Source: Halobacteriovorax sp. DA5 (GTDB taxonomy: Bacteria; Bdellovibrionota; Bacteriovoracia; Bacteriovoracales; Bacteriovoracaceae). From it: DNA of 64,000 nt. Each line of letters begins with the position of its first letter. Within the stretch, counting starts at the first letter, position 1. This document shows positions 34,847 through 44,698 of this stretch, piece after piece. A program made the translations under genes and the position numbers. The notes under the pieces were generated by a model. It did not search any database. It saw only the letters and a list, made by a program, of their open reading frames with translations, and had not been told where the DNA came from. The DNA lies in assembly GCF_002903145.1 (NCBI RefSeq), contig NZ_PPDJ01000009.1, positions 186,001-250,000 on the forward strand, in the 5' to 3' direction.

Positions 34847-35995
34847 TTACCTATGCGCAAAGAAGATAACTGATTCAAAGTGTCGGGTACCAGGAAAAAA
34901 GTCGAACATGTGCGACTCTTCAATACGATATTCTGATTGAATTTTATGGGTATCTCTGGCCAGAGTTTGGTTATTACAACTGACATATACGATATGTTTT
35001 GGCTTTAGGATTTTAGTGAATTCATCAATATTTTTAAGTCCACTTCGAGGAGGATCAATTACAAGAAGATCAATTTCTGTAATTGCCATTTCCTCTAGCT
35101 TCTTTATGGCCGTGTGGTGGTAGATATCTAATTCAATATATTCCTGATGCTCTTTATTTTGTAACTTGATAAATTTAGTCGGAGTTGCATCCATGACAAT
35201 AGTACGATGTGAGAGTGCTTTTGTAATATTTCCGCTTCCTCCAAATAAATCAACAGTGATAGAGGAGTTACTTGTGACTTTACTCATATATTCATTAACT
35301 AGTGTTAATAGGCGTTCATTCATCGGTGGATTTACTTGTAAGAACCCTTCCGCTGAGTAGTAGGAATCAAATGTTTTTAAGATTTTTCCATCTCGTTGAA
35401 ATAATTCAACATGGCCTTTGCTTTTTTTTGCAACACTTTGCCAGTTTTCATTAAGCACTGCTAATTCACTATTAATGTCATCATTTGCCATTAAACAATT
35501 TTTAATTGAAATGATTTTAGAATTTGAATCGTTAAAAAAGCCAAGAGAGTTGTCCTTCTTATTATAATGAAGTTGAATACGATTTCGATATTTATAGCGT
35601 TCGTCTGCTTTATGAATAATCAGAGATTCACTTAAGTCGATTTTAAATTGGCGACTAAAGTTGTCGAGATAAGCTTTCTTTTTAAACTCAATCTCATTTT
35701 CATAACTAGTATGTAGGAAGTGACAACCTCCACACTCGCTATAGTAAGGACATTCAGAATCAGTACGTAATTGGGACTTCTTAGTTAACTCAGTTAAGCT
35801 TGCAAATTGAATACTTTTCTTAGACTTGTATACAAGGGCCTTTCCTTCTTCTCCGGGAAGTGTTTTTTGAATAAAAGCAATTCCATTTGATTTCGATACA
35901 CCTTGACCAAGAGAGTCGAGGTGTTCGACTTTGAAATCGATTGGGAAAGTTTTTGGAAACTTGATCTCTTTGTTTGGTTTCTTCTTTTTAGTCAT
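34847..35995 (-). CDS. TrmA/RlmD-family RNA uridine-5-methyltransferase
   Basis: The 382-residue product has an N-terminal TRAM-like domain (KVEHLDSLGQGVSKSNGIAF), a four-cysteine iron-sulfur site (CPYYSECGGCHF), the SAM motif VDLFGGSGNITKAL, LLVIDPPRSGLKN and the catalytic VSCNNQTLARD. It adds a methyl group to a uridine-5 in rRNA or tRNA. The iron-sulfur cluster and TRAM domain point to the RlmC/RlmD type over TrmA, but the position cannot be told. It is divergent from the potassium-transport operon by eight bases. Confidence 0.9.
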   Translation of the reverse strand: MTKKKKPNKEIKFPKTFPIDFKVEHLDSLGQGVSKSNGIAFIQKTLPGEEGKALVYKSKKSIQFASLTELTKKSQLRTDSECPYYSECGGCHFLHTSYENEIEFKKKAYLDNFSRQFKIDLSESLIIHKADERYKYRNRIQLHYNKKDNSLGFFNDSNSKIISIKNCLMANDDINSELAVLNENWQSVAKKSKGHVELFQRDGKILKTFDSYYSAEGFLQVNPPMNERLLTLVNEYMSKVTSNSSITVDLFGGSGNITKALSHRTIVMDATPTKFIKLQNKEHQEYIELDIYHHTAIKKLEEMAITEIDLLVIDPPRSGLKNIDEFTKILKPKHIVYVSCNNQTLARDTHKIQSEYRIEESHMFDFFPGTRHFESVIFFAHR

Positions 35996-36003
35996 AGGAA
36001 AAT

Positions 36004-37791
36004 ATGTCTCAATCTGCTATAAGTATCAACTTAGCTAAATTAGTAATATTATTAAAGAATATGGCATCATTATTACAAAAATTGTCATTCCTGTTTGAAC
36101 TTTTTTTCAACGGTAGTTTTATCCTCTTATTCACTCTCTACGATAATAAGAAGATCCCGGCCAGTTGGAATCAAAAGTTTATCGTGAATACCCTAGACTT
36201 AATGGTTTGGGTAGTCCCAATTGCCATTGCTTTAACGGTTATTAAGAACATGATTGAAGCAAAAAATGGTGAAGACTTTTTTCGTCGATACTCATTTTCT
36301 TTACTCGTATTTATACCGACACTCATTACTTGGGGTGATTTAAAGTTTACCTATTTGCTCGCCAGCGCGCACTTACTCTCGACTATTTTATCTTTATATG
36401 ATGATGGGGGAGAACCAACAAATCGAGAGTATAAGAATCGTTTTGATACGCTCTTTAGTAAAATCAAATTAACGTCTGCTCAGCTTGTTCTCTTCACCTT
36501 TGGTGGGGTTATCATGGCAGGGACTTTATTACTCATGCTTCCTCTCTCTGCTGCAGATGGAGTAAGTATCAGTTTTGTGGATGCCCTCTTTACTGCAACC
36601 TCGGCAACTTGTGTTACAGGACTTTCAACACTTGGAACGAATACGAGTTTTAGTGTGGTCGGACAATTGGTCATCTTAGGACTAATTCAAATTGGTGGTC
36701 TTTCCATTATGACCCTTTACTCTTCTATGGCCATTGTTCTAGGTCGATCGATGAAGATGAAAGATCGTATTATCATGCAGGACCTTCTCGATGTTTCTTC
36801 TCTGGAAGAGCTCTTTGCTATGATTATCAATATTGTTAAATATACTTTTATTATTGAGCTTTGGGGGGCCATTATCTTAACGATTGGTTTCACTTTCGAA
36901 GGCTTTGAATTTGGTCAGGCAATGTACTACGGATTCTTCCATAGTGTTTCTGCATTTTGTAATGCTGGTTTTGCTCTATTTGATAACTCTCTTGAAAATT
37001 ATGCTACTAATCCATTAATTCACGGAACTATTGCAATTCTTATTTCTCTTGGAGGAATTGGTTTCATTGCTCTAAAGGAATTAAAGGAAGTTGTCACTAG
37101 AGAGAAGACGATTGTTCGTTTAGGGATGCACACTAAAGTTGTTCTTATAACTTCATTAGCTCTTACTGTTGGTGGTGCAATTTTTATTTTCTTTGGAGAG
37201 TTTCTTGGTGCTCTCGATAGCTATAATCTTTGGGAGAAAATTCAGATTTCTGTCTTCCAATCAATTACCCTTAGAACTGCGGGATTCAACACGATTCCTC
37301 TGACGAATCTTCATTCGTATACGATTTATATGATGGCCATGTTTATGTTCATCGGTGGTTCACCAGGTTCGACGGCCGGTGGGGTTAAGACGACGACTCT
37401 TGCTATTCTTGTTCAGTCTATTATATCAACACTAAAAGGTGATAAAAACGTTATGATGTTTGATCGCAAAATTGCTGGACCTGTTGTTGTTAAGGCAACA
37501 GCACTTATGTTCATCTCTATTGTCGTTTCAACATCATTTATTTTTATCATGATGAAAATAGAGCCAAATCAAAACTTCTTACCACTTTTCTTTGAAGTTC
37601 TAAGTGCAGGGGGAACAGTTGGGCTCACTCTTGGAGTTACTCCATTTTTAACAGTCGCAGGGAAAGTCGCAATTTCTATTCTGATGCTTATTGGACGTAT
37701 TGGTCCTTTAACTCTAATCTTAGCAATTGGTGAGAGACAGAAATACTCAGGTAAATTAGACTACCCTGACGGACGAATAATGATTGGTTAA
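36004..37791 (+). CDS. TrkH/KtrB-type potassium uptake membrane subunit
   Basis: This 595-residue protein is the ion-translocating subunit of a Trk/Ktr potassium system. Four selectivity-filter repeats can be seen: TATSATCVTGLST, HSVSAFCNAGFALFD, QSITLRTAGFNTIPL and LSAGGTVGLTLGVTP, and the first two glycines lie within the pore loops. There is an N-terminal extension of about 140 residues with several extra hydrophobic segments before the Trk core, and an acidic/Lys loop separates them. The extension is unusual for KtrB. The next gene, 21 bases on, encodes the regulatory KtrA/TrkA subunit, so this is one operon. The ATG has TAGGAAAAT upstream. Confidence 0.93.
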   Translation: MSQSAISINLAKLVILLKNMASLLQKLSFLFELFFNGSFILLFTLYDNKKIPASWNQKFIVNTLDLMVWVVPIAIALTVIKNMIEAKNGEDFFRRYSFSLLVFIPTLITWGDLKFTYLLASAHLLSTILSLYDDGGEPTNREYKNRFDTLFSKIKLTSAQLVLFTFGGVIMAGTLLLMLPLSAADGVSISFVDALFTATSATCVTGLSTLGTNTSFSVVGQLVILGLIQIGGLSIMTLYSSMAIVLGRSMKMKDRIIMQDLLDVSSLEELFAMIINIVKYTFIIELWGAIILTIGFTFEGFEFGQAMYYGFFHSVSAFCNAGFALFDNSLENYATNPLIHGTIAILISLGGIGFIALKELKEVVTREKTIVRLGMHTKVVLITSLALTVGGAIFIFFGEFLGALDSYNLWEKIQISVFQSITLRTAGFNTIPLTNLHSYTIYMMAMFMFIGGSPGSTAGGVKTTTLAILVQSIISTLKGDKNVMMFDRKIAGPVVVKATALMFISIVVSTSFIFIMMKIEPNQNFLPLFFEVLSAGGTVGLTLGVTPFLTVAGKVAISILMLIGRIGPLTLILAIGERQKYSGKLDYPDGRIMIG

Positions 37792-37811
37792 AATTAGATA
37801 AAGGATTTTAT

Positions 37812-38507
37812 ATGCTAGTTGCTGTTATCGGGCTAGGGACATTTGGTGCAAAAACTGCGGTTGGACTTTTTGAAAAGGGAGCCGAGGTAATTGCTATTGA
37901 TAAGAATGATGAGCTCGTTGATAAAATTAAAGACCGTACAACACACGCTGTTGCACTAGATGTTACTGATGAAAGATCTCTTCGATCTGTAAATATTTCT
38001 GACGTTGATACTGCGGTTGTTGCCATTGGTGACAATATTCAGATGTCGATTATGGCCGTAACAATGCTTCGAAAGCTTGGTGTAGGTCGTGTAATTGCCC
38101 GTGCTACTTCAAAACTTCACGAGCACGTTCTTCATGAAATTGGTGCTTCTGAAATTATTAAAGTTGAAGAGGAGATGGGGGAAATCGTCGCTTCTAAGAT
38201 TATTGCTCCTCACGTTCTTCAGCGTTATAACTTTGCGGCCGGATATTCTATTGTCGAGCTTAAGCTTGGAAAGAAATTTGAAGGAAAGACTCTGGTAGAG
38301 AGTAAGATTCGTCAAAACTATTCACTTAATATTGTTGCCCTTCAAAAGAAGGTTCCATATATCACTGAAGACGGTAAGTCTGCTTATCGTATGGAAATTA
38401 ACGATTGTCCAATGCCGATGGATATTATCGAATCAGATGACATCGTTGTTCTAGTTGGAAGTGAAAAGAATTTTAATAAACTTTTTGCTGATCTTGAGGA
38501 TGCATAA
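37812..38507 (+). CDS. TrkA/KtrA-type potassium uptake regulatory subunit
   Basis: The 231-residue protein has an N-terminal RCK/NAD-binding domain starting GLGTFGAKTAVGLFEKG (GxGxxG type) with IAIDKNDE as the acidic strand end, and a C-terminal RCK_C domain (SIVELKLGKKFEGKTL to DDIVVLVG). Such subunits sit on the cytoplasmic face of KtrB/TrkH and gate potassium uptake in response to nucleotides. The gene is directly downstream of the transporter, so the pair works as one system. Confidence 0.95.
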   Translation: MLVAVIGLGTFGAKTAVGLFEKGAEVIAIDKNDELVDKIKDRTTHAVALDVTDERSLRSVNISDVDTAVVAIGDNIQMSIMAVTMLRKLGVGRVIARATSKLHEHVLHEIGASEIIKVEEEMGEIVASKIIAPHVLQRYNFAAGYSIVELKLGKKFEGKTLVESKIRQNYSLNIVALQKKVPYITEDGKSAYRMEINDCPMPMDIIESDDIVVLVGSEKNFNKLFADLEDA

Positions 38508-38537
38508 GTCTTTGACGTCGCATAAAGGGGAATAATT

Positions 38538-39770
38538 TTGAATTTATCACTAAGAAATCGAGTCGCCTGGAGTTTTTCATTTGCAGCAGCAGTTGTAATT
38601 CTTCTAGCGTTCATCGTTTTTTATCATTTAAATAACCTCAATAAAGAAATTGAGTCGATTACTGATCGTTCAAATAAAGTAACTCTTATTACTGACGAGG
38701 TTAGGATTTCAGCGGTTGCGATTTTAAAGAATCAAAGAAGGATTCTCACAAAAAAACCAACTCCAGAGATGGTGGAAAGAATTCTAAACCTTTGTGAGTC
38801 TTTTACATCACAACTTCAAAGACTTGATACTCACTACGATGAACCAGAGGTTAAAAAGATTATTGGACAAATGCTCTCTTATACCGATTCATTGAAGGTT
38901 ATTCTAAGTAAAGCTTCTTTATTCCATCGAAATAATATCGGAATGACTTCCATAGGTGAGCTGGCCGATAAAATTCTTGATGCATTCTCTGAGTTTCAAG
39001 ACATTCAGTATTATCAGAATGTGGAAAGAGAAGAGAAAATTAAAGGAATCATCAACGAAACTAAACGCAAGATGATGATTACTCTAATTATTGCATTTCT
39101 TTGGACGATTATTTTAGGTCTAGTTATCCCTGGTAAAATTGCTTTACCATTTAAGAAGATTAAAGATGCTATTCGAGAGCTACAAGATTGTAACTTCGAC
39201 GTTTCGATCTACTATTCGCAAGATGACGAGATTGGAGAGATTGCTCAAGAGATGAATAAGATGATTCACTCTTTCAAAAAGTTTGAAGAATTACGTGCAG
39301 ATAAGATTGTTGTAGAGAATAGAAAGTTTGATGTACTTGCCAATATGGTTAAGAGACCTGTTCTTTTAACAAATGCCAAGGGTGAGCTCATGTATATGAA
39401 TAATCAGATTTACCAACTTCTTCAGGTTCAATCTGAAGATACAATTGGTAAAGTGATGACAGACTCAATTATTCCTCAATGCATCATTGAAACATATGAA
39501 CTTGCCATTAAGCGTCGTTCTAAGATTGAAAACCAGGAAATCAAAATCGCTAAGCGCGATGACTCAGCTAAATCAGATAAAGAGATTGGAGATAAGATTT
39601 CTGTAAAGGTTGATATCGAAGGGGATGAAGCAGGTGAGTCTCATGAAGATATCGAGGAAGTAGTTGAATATATTTACGAAGGCTATGCGTCAGTAATTCC
39701 AATTCGTGGACGCGACTCGTCACTAGATTATTACTTAATGGTAATGTCAAAAGAAGTTCAGGCATCTTAA
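38538..39770 (+). CDS. Membrane sensor with HAMP and PAS domains, no kinase
   Basis: TTG 38538 is the start, with AAAGGGGAATAA upstream. The 410-residue product has a transmembrane segment at about 10-32, a periplasmic helical domain (about 33-175), a second transmembrane segment (about 178-200), a HAMP domain (PFKKIKDAIRELQDCNFDVS to MNKMIHSF) and a PAS domain (about 265-330, VKRPVLLTNAKGELMYMNNQ). An acidic stretch and a final strand-rich region follow. There is no kinase, GGDEF, EAL or methyl-accepting signalling domain. It follows the potassium operon by 30 bases and may share a transcript. It could act as an accessory sensor or scaffold. Confidence 0.75.
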   Translation: MNLSLRNRVAWSFSFAAAVVILLAFIVFYHLNNLNKEIESITDRSNKVTLITDEVRISAVAILKNQRRILTKKPTPEMVERILNLCESFTSQLQRLDTHYDEPEVKKIIGQMLSYTDSLKVILSKASLFHRNNIGMTSIGELADKILDAFSEFQDIQYYQNVEREEKIKGIINETKRKMMITLIIAFLWTIILGLVIPGKIALPFKKIKDAIRELQDCNFDVSIYYSQDDEIGEIAQEMNKMIHSFKKFEELRADKIVVENRKFDVLANMVKRPVLLTNAKGELMYMNNQIYQLLQVQSEDTIGKVMTDSIIPQCIIETYELAIKRRSKIENQEIKIAKRDDSAKSDKEIGDKISVKVDIEGDEAGESHEDIEEVVEYIYEGYASVIPIRGRDSSLDYYLMVMSKEVQAS

Positions 39771-39859
39771 GTATTTAGGTGCCTCAAAACTCTCGAAAAT
39801 ATAGTTATCCCTAGAAATATGTGCTATGATTCGTGGAATTTAGCGGAGTTATAGATACA

Positions 39860-41683
39860 ATGATTGATAGGAAACTAATTCGAAATTTTTCCATTATTGC
39901 ACATATTGACCACGGGAAATCGACTCTTGCGGATCGTTTAATTGAAAAAACAGGTTCAATTACTGATCGCGAGAAATCTGATCGTATTCTCGATAATATG
40001 GAGCTTGAAAAAGAGCGTGGGATTACCATTAAGGCACAAACTGTTCGATTGAACTACAAGGCCCGCGATGGACAGACTTACTACCTAAATATCATCGATA
40101 CTCCGGGTCACGTTGACTTCTCATATGAAGTTTCAAGATCACTTGCTTCTTGTGATGGTGCTCTTCTTGTTGTTGATGCCTCTCAAGGTGTTGAAGCGCA
40201 AACTCTTGCTAACGTTTATATGGCCATGGAAAATGATCTTGAAATCATGCCTGTCCTTAATAAAATTGATCTTCCTCACGCAGATGCAGAACGTGTTAAG
40301 CAAGAGATTGAAGATGTTGTTGGTATTGAAGCATTAGATGCTGATGAAGTTTCAGCTAAGTCAGGACTTGGTGTAGAAGACCTACTTGAATCGATTATTG
40401 AAAAAATCCCTTGTCCTAAAGGGGACCCAAATAAAGATCTTCAGGGTCTAATTTTTGACTCATGGTTTGACCCGTATCAGGGTGTAATCTTCTTACTCAG
40501 AGTGGTTGAAGGTACGATTAATAAGAAAGATATTATCTATCTTAAGAATTCAGATCAAGAATATGAAGTTCTTAAGCTTGCTGTGAACACTCCGTTCTTT
40601 ACTGAGGTAAAAGAACTCGGTGCCGGTGAAGTTGGGATGGTTATCTGCGGTATTAAAAATATTCGTGACGTAAAGGTTGGGGATACAGTTGTTAATGCTA
40701 AGAAGAAAGATACGCCAAGTTTAGGTGGATACGAAGAAGTAAAGCCAATGGTTTTCTGTGGTATCTTCCCTGTTGAATCTCATGATTATGAAGTATTAAA
40801 AGATGCTCTAGAAAAACTAGCGCTAAATGATTCTTCATTTACATACGAGCCTGAAACATCTCAGGCACTAGGCTTTGGTTTCCGTTGTGGATTCCTTGGT
40901 CTACTTCACATGAATATTATTCAAGAACGTCTTGAGCGTGAATTTAGTTTAAATTTAATTTCAACTGCACCTTCTGTGTCTTATAAAGTTAAGATGAATG
41001 ACGGTGAGATTGTTGATGTTGAAAACCCTTCAACAATGCCTGAGCCTGGAAAATTTGAAGAAATTACTGAGCCGGTTGTTTCAATCTCAATTCACGTACC
41101 AAACGAATTTGTTGGTAAGATTATTCGTCTATGTGAGGAAAAGCGCGGTATTCAGACTGATATGAAATATATTACTGAAGAGCGTGTGCAGGTTACTTAT
41201 GATCTTCCACTAAGTGAGATGGTTTTTGACTTCTATGATAAGTTAAAAAGTTACACTAAGGGATATGCATCGATGGATTACGAGTTCAAAGGTTATCAAG
41301 CCTCAAAACTTGTTAAGGTTGATGTCCTTTTAAATAGTGAGAAAGTTGATGCTCTATCAATTATTTGTCACGTTGATAATGCATACTATAAGGGTCGTGA
41401 TCTTGTAGGACGATTAAGAAAGATTATTGATCGTCAACAATTTGATATTGCCATTCAGGCTGCAATTGGTGCTAAAATTGTTGCTCGTGAAACTGTAAAG
41501 GCACTTCGTAAGAACGTACTTGCTAAGTGTTACGGTGGTGACGTTTCAAGGAAGAGAAAACTACTTGAAAAGCAGAAAGAAGGTAAGAAGAGAATGAAGA
41601 TGGTTGGATCCGTAGAAGTTCCACAAGAAGCATTCTTGGCCGTTCTTGCTGTTGATGAAGAAAGTAGTGGTGGGAAAAAATAA
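39860..41683 (+). CDS. lepA: Elongation factor 4 (LepA)
   Basis: The ribosome-bound GTPase of 607 residues has G1 AHIDHGKST (about 14-22), the switch-[13 protein letters not shown]3 [13 protein letters not shown]4 NKID, and the LepA-specific C-terminal domain with RGYQ-like contacts near [26 protein letters not shown]. It back-translocates or rescues stalled ribosomes. The ATG at 39860 is used, since GGAG lies about 11 bases upstream and the family start [19 protein letters not shown] fits. An in-frame GTG 27 bases earlier is not needed. It is followed by the unknown gene at 41686 with only a two-base gap, probably in one operon. Confidence 0.97.
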   Translation: MIDRKLIRNFSIIAHIDHGKSTLADRLIEKTGSITDREKSDRILDNMELEKERGITIKAQTVRLNYKARDGQTYYLNIIDTPGHVDFSYEVSRSLASCDGALLVVDASQGVEAQTLANVYMAMENDLEIMPVLNKIDLPHADAERVKQEIEDVVGIEALDADEVSAKSGLGVEDLLESIIEKIPCPKGDPNKDLQGLIFDSWFDPYQGVIFLLRVVEGTINKKDIIYLKNSDQEYEVLKLAVNTPFFTEVKELGAGEVGMVICGIKNIRDVKVGDTVVNAKKKDTPSLGGYEEVKPMVFCGIFPVESHDYEVLKDALEKLALNDSSFTYEPETSQALGFGFRCGFLGLLHMNIIQERLEREFSLNLISTAPSVSYKVKMNDGEIVDVENPSTMPEPGKFEEITEPVVSISIHVPNEFVGKIIRLCEEKRGIQTDMKYITEERVQVTYDLPLSEMVFDFYDKLKSYTKGYASMDYEFKGYQASKLVKVDVLLNSEKVDALSIICHVDNAYYKGRDLVGRLRKIIDRQQFDIAIQAAIGAKIVARETVKALRKNVLAKCYGGDVSRKRKLLEKQKEGKKRMKMVGSVEVPQEAFLAVLAVDEESSGGKK

Positions 41684-41685
41684 AC

Positions 41686-42306
41686 ATGGAAGAATTGAGA
41701 AGTATTTTAGACGATGCTGTAACTAAGTTTTCGTCGAATGAATACTATGACAAATTAAGATCAGCAAAAGAAGAGTATTTTAAGCTTGCTGGGAAATTAT
41801 CGGAAGAAGATGAGGATTACGAATCTCGTATGAATGGATTCGTTTACTGGTATATCACTCAACGTGACTTCGATGATAATGGGCCACTTATTAAGAAATT
41901 TGTTAATGAAATCTCAATTGAAGAAAATCAAAAAGATTCAATGTTAAGTATTAATCATTCTCTTTTTGAATACCGTGGACAAAATCTTTTTAAAAAGCAT
42001 GTCTTTAAAGACATTCTACATAATACTAAATTCTATATTCCTAAGAATGAGTTTACGTTACAACTAGTAAAAGATGACTTATTCATTGCTCGAACAATTT
42101 CTCACGAAGGAAAGACGATGTTATTAGATGATATCTCTGTTCTTCCTTATGATGCGAGAGGGCCGCTTGTTAAGGAATCTAAGAAAGTCAGAAAGCTAAA
42201 TGATCGTAAAAGAGATATGCAATTTCTTTTAAGGATTGAAGCTTTAAAGACTAAGTGGCGTCAGTACGGCCATATCGATCCGAAAAAGATTTTTGTTTTT
42301 AACTAA
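41686..42306 (+). CDS. Protein of unknown function downstream of lepA
   Basis: The 206-residue soluble protein begins two bases after the lepA stop and must be translationally coupled. It is charged, with an N-terminal helical stretch, no signal peptide and no membrane segment. It has a distinctive FVYWYITQRDFDDNGPLIKKF segment near residue 55 and a C-terminal KTKWRQYGHIDPKKIFVF. I recognise no family. The coupling to lepA suggests a role in translation or stress, but this is only guilt by association. Confidence 0.6.
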   Translation: MEELRSILDDAVTKFSSNEYYDKLRSAKEEYFKLAGKLSEEDEDYESRMNGFVYWYITQRDFDDNGPLIKKFVNEISIEENQKDSMLSINHSLFEYRGQNLFKKHVFKDILHNTKFYIPKNEFTLQLVKDDLFIARTISHEGKTMLLDDISVLPYDARGPLVKESKKVRKLNDRKRDMQFLLRIEALKTKWRQYGHIDPKKIFVFN

Positions 42307-42311
42307 TTTAC

Positions 42312-43304
42312 TTAATTTTCTTCAAGTGCTTCTGCTTCTTTGAAGGTGTGCTTCTTTTTCCAAAGAACGTATGGAATGACACCTAGAAGATTCACTGAAA
42401 TTGCTACTAAGAAGTAGAGATTGAAAAATGAAGCACCTTTATCTTGTCCCAGTGCCTTAAAGAGCTCTTCAAAAACAAGGTGGCCAACACCTGCTCCTGC
42501 AGGAGATATTGGAATAGCTATTGAAATCAGCCCAATAGGGATAATACTAAAAAGTTGTTTAATTCCAATATTTGTATCTAGGAAAGAATGAACTAAACTC
42601 CAGAAAGCGCTAATTGCAAAGATGTGGACTATCACTGAGAGGCCAATTGATTTTAATATCACGCTTCGACTTTCACCAATTTTCCAAAACGTTTCAGTAA
42701 TATTTGCAATCTTATCTCCAACAATTGGTAGAATTTTTATTAATTCAATGACATGTCTTTTAATTCTTACCGGCATAAAGAGTACTAAGACAAAACCAAG
42801 TGCACCAAGTAGAAGCATAATATTGAATGAAATGAGAGGTTTTACCTTTGGTGATAAAACGATCAGTTCCGAATAAAAATAAATCGAAGAGGAGCCACCG
42901 ACAATTAAAAGGCCAATAAGGCCAATGATTCGATCAATAAGTGCAGTACTTAAAAGAAATGATCTTTTTAAATTTCGATCACAATCTCTAACATAGAGAA
43001 GTTTTAAGAAGTCACCAGTTACAACACCAGGGAGAAAAGTGGAAAAGAATTGTCCAATCAAATTAATTGGATAAATTTTCTTTATATGAATCTTTTCACT
43101 TTTTGTTTTAAGGAGAAGTGACCAGCGAAAAGCTGCAATAAATGAACCACACACTAACAGAGTAAATGAGATCAGGGCCCATGGACCATTTTCAAGTACT
43201 TTGTTTATTAGCCCAAGGTCAAGCTTGTCTGACTTTGCAAGCCATGTCAGGATAGCAATTGCGAAAACTACTTTGAGAATTGTCTGGAATGACGCCTTGA
43301 GCAT
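42312..43304 (-). CDS. UPF0104 / MprF-flippase-like integral membrane protein
   Basis: This 330-residue protein has about eight transmembrane helices and the UPF0104 (lysylphosphatidylglycerol-synthase membrane region-like) signature FFSTFLPGVVTGDFLKLLYV, followed by a short loop and LIDRIIGLIGLLIVGG, and SPAGAGVGHLVFEELFKALG near the C-terminus. Members flip lipid-linked molecules or aminoacyl lipids across the inner membrane. It has no synthase domain. It diverges from ugd, so a role in lipid-linked sugar or polysaccharide handling is reasonable but inferred from context only. Confidence 0.75.
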   Translation of the reverse strand: MLKASFQTILKVVFAIAILTWLAKSDKLDLGLINKVLENGPWALISFTLLVCGSFIAAFRWSLLLKTKSEKIHIKKIYPINLIGQFFSTFLPGVVTGDFLKLLYVRDCDRNLKRSFLLSTALIDRIIGLIGLLIVGGSSSIYFYSELIVLSPKVKPLISFNIMLLLGALGFVLVLFMPVRIKRHVIELIKILPIVGDKIANITETFWKIGESRSVILKSIGLSVIVHIFAISAFWSLVHSFLDTNIGIKQLFSIIPIGLISIAIPISPAGAGVGHLVFEELFKALGQDKGASFFNLYFLVAISVNLLGVIPYVLWKKKHTFKEAEALEEN

Positions 43305-43384
43305 ACTGTTGAAGTCCTTATTTAGACTTAAAACTTAGCATAAAAGGTGCTAATCTAGTACCAATTTTTAAAAAGGATAAAAGC

Positions 43385-44698
43385 TTGAAAATTACAGTTA
43401 TTGGAACAGGATATGTAGGTTTAGTAAGTGGAACTTGTTTTGCGGAAATCGGTCACAAGGTTACTTGTGTTGATATCGATGAAAATAAAGTTGCAATGAT
43501 GAGACGTGGTGAATCACCAATTTTTGAACCAGGACTTAACGATCTACTAGAAAGAAATATTAAAGCAGAGAGACTAACTTTCTCAACAGGTCTTGAATCA
43601 GTAAAAGATTCTAAGTCGATCTTTCTTGCGGTTGGAACTCCTTCTGGAGATGATGGAAGTGCAAATCTTTCATATTTATTTCAAGCTGCTGAAGATGTAG
43701 CAAAAAATATTAGTGATGATGCAATCATTGTTATTAAATCAACAGTTCCAATTGGAACATGTGAAAAAGTAAAAGAGATTGTTGCAAAAAATACAGACAA
43801 AAAATTTCATATCGTAAATAACCCAGAGTTCTTAAAAGAAGGATCAGCAATTGAAGACTTCATGAGACCTGATCGTGTAGTTATCGGTCACAACGACCCG
43901 TACGCAGCGCAAGCTATGGAAGAGCTTTACGAGCCATTAGTAAAACAAGGTAACCCAATTTATATGATGTCTAATCTTTCAGCAGAGATGACAAAGTATG
44001 CGGCAAACTGTTTTCTAGCGACTAAGATTTCTTTCATTAATGACATTGCAAGACTTTGTGACACTCTTGGTGCAGACATCAATGAGGTTCGCCAAGGAAT
44101 CTCAAGTGATCGAAGAATTGGACCACACTTCTTATATCCGGGCCCTGGTTATGGTGGATCATGTTTTCCAAAAGACGTGAAGGCCTTAATTTATACAGCT
44201 AAAGAACATGGGCATACTCTAAGAGTCATTGAATCAACTGAAGATGTAAATGATGAGCAAAAACTTTACATGGCAACAAAAATCAAAAAGCATTTTGGTG
44301 AAGACTTAAGTGGAAAAACTTTTGCATTTTGGGGTGTAGCATTTAAAGCAAATACTGATGATGTTCGTGAGTCTCCTGCAATTTATATGGCAAAGGACCT
44401 AATCGATGCTGGTGCAAAGATTCGTTTCTTCGATCCTGAAGGTGGACCAAACTTCATGAAAGCTGTGGATGAAAAGTATCACTCATCTATTGAGCAAGTA
44501 GCTAATAAGTATGACTGTTTAAGTGGATGTGACGCTATGGTTACTGTAACTGAATGGAGAGAATTCTCTACTCCCGACTTTACTGAAATCTCTTCGCGCT
44601 TAAATGGTAAAATCATCTTTGATGCAAGAAACTTATTTAAAACAGAAAAAGTTTTAGCGGAAGGATTCACTTACTACGCGATCGGAAAGAAAATTTAA
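43385..44698 (+). CDS. ugd: UDP-glucose 6-dehydrogenase
   Basis: The 437-residue enzyme oxidises UDP-glucose to UDP-glucuronate. The start is TTG 43385 with AAGGAT upstream. Landmarks are GTGYVGLVSGTCFAEIG (NAD fold), NNPEFLKEGSA, and the catalytic GPGYGGSCFPKDV with Cys260. The conserved WGVAFKANTDDVRESPA follows. It supplies precursor for capsule, lipopolysaccharide or exopolysaccharide. The stop overlaps the start of the nitrilase-like gene by one base (TAATG), so the two are coupled. Confidence 0.94.
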   Translation: MKITVIGTGYVGLVSGTCFAEIGHKVTCVDIDENKVAMMRRGESPIFEPGLNDLLERNIKAERLTFSTGLESVKDSKSIFLAVGTPSGDDGSANLSYLFQAAEDVAKNISDDAIIVIKSTVPIGTCEKVKEIVAKNTDKKFHIVNNPEFLKEGSAIEDFMRPDRVVIGHNDPYAAQAMEELYEPLVKQGNPIYMMSNLSAEMTKYAANCFLATKISFINDIARLCDTLGADINEVRQGISSDRRIGPHFLYPGPGYGGSCFPKDVKALIYTAKEHGHTLRVIESTEDVNDEQKLYMATKIKKHFGEDLSGKTFAFWGVAFKANTDDVRESPAIYMAKDLIDAGAKIRFFDPEGGPNFMKAVDEKYHSSIEQVANKYDCLSGCDAMVTVTEWREFSTPDFTEISSRLNGKIIFDARNLFKTEKVLAEGFTYYAIGKKI

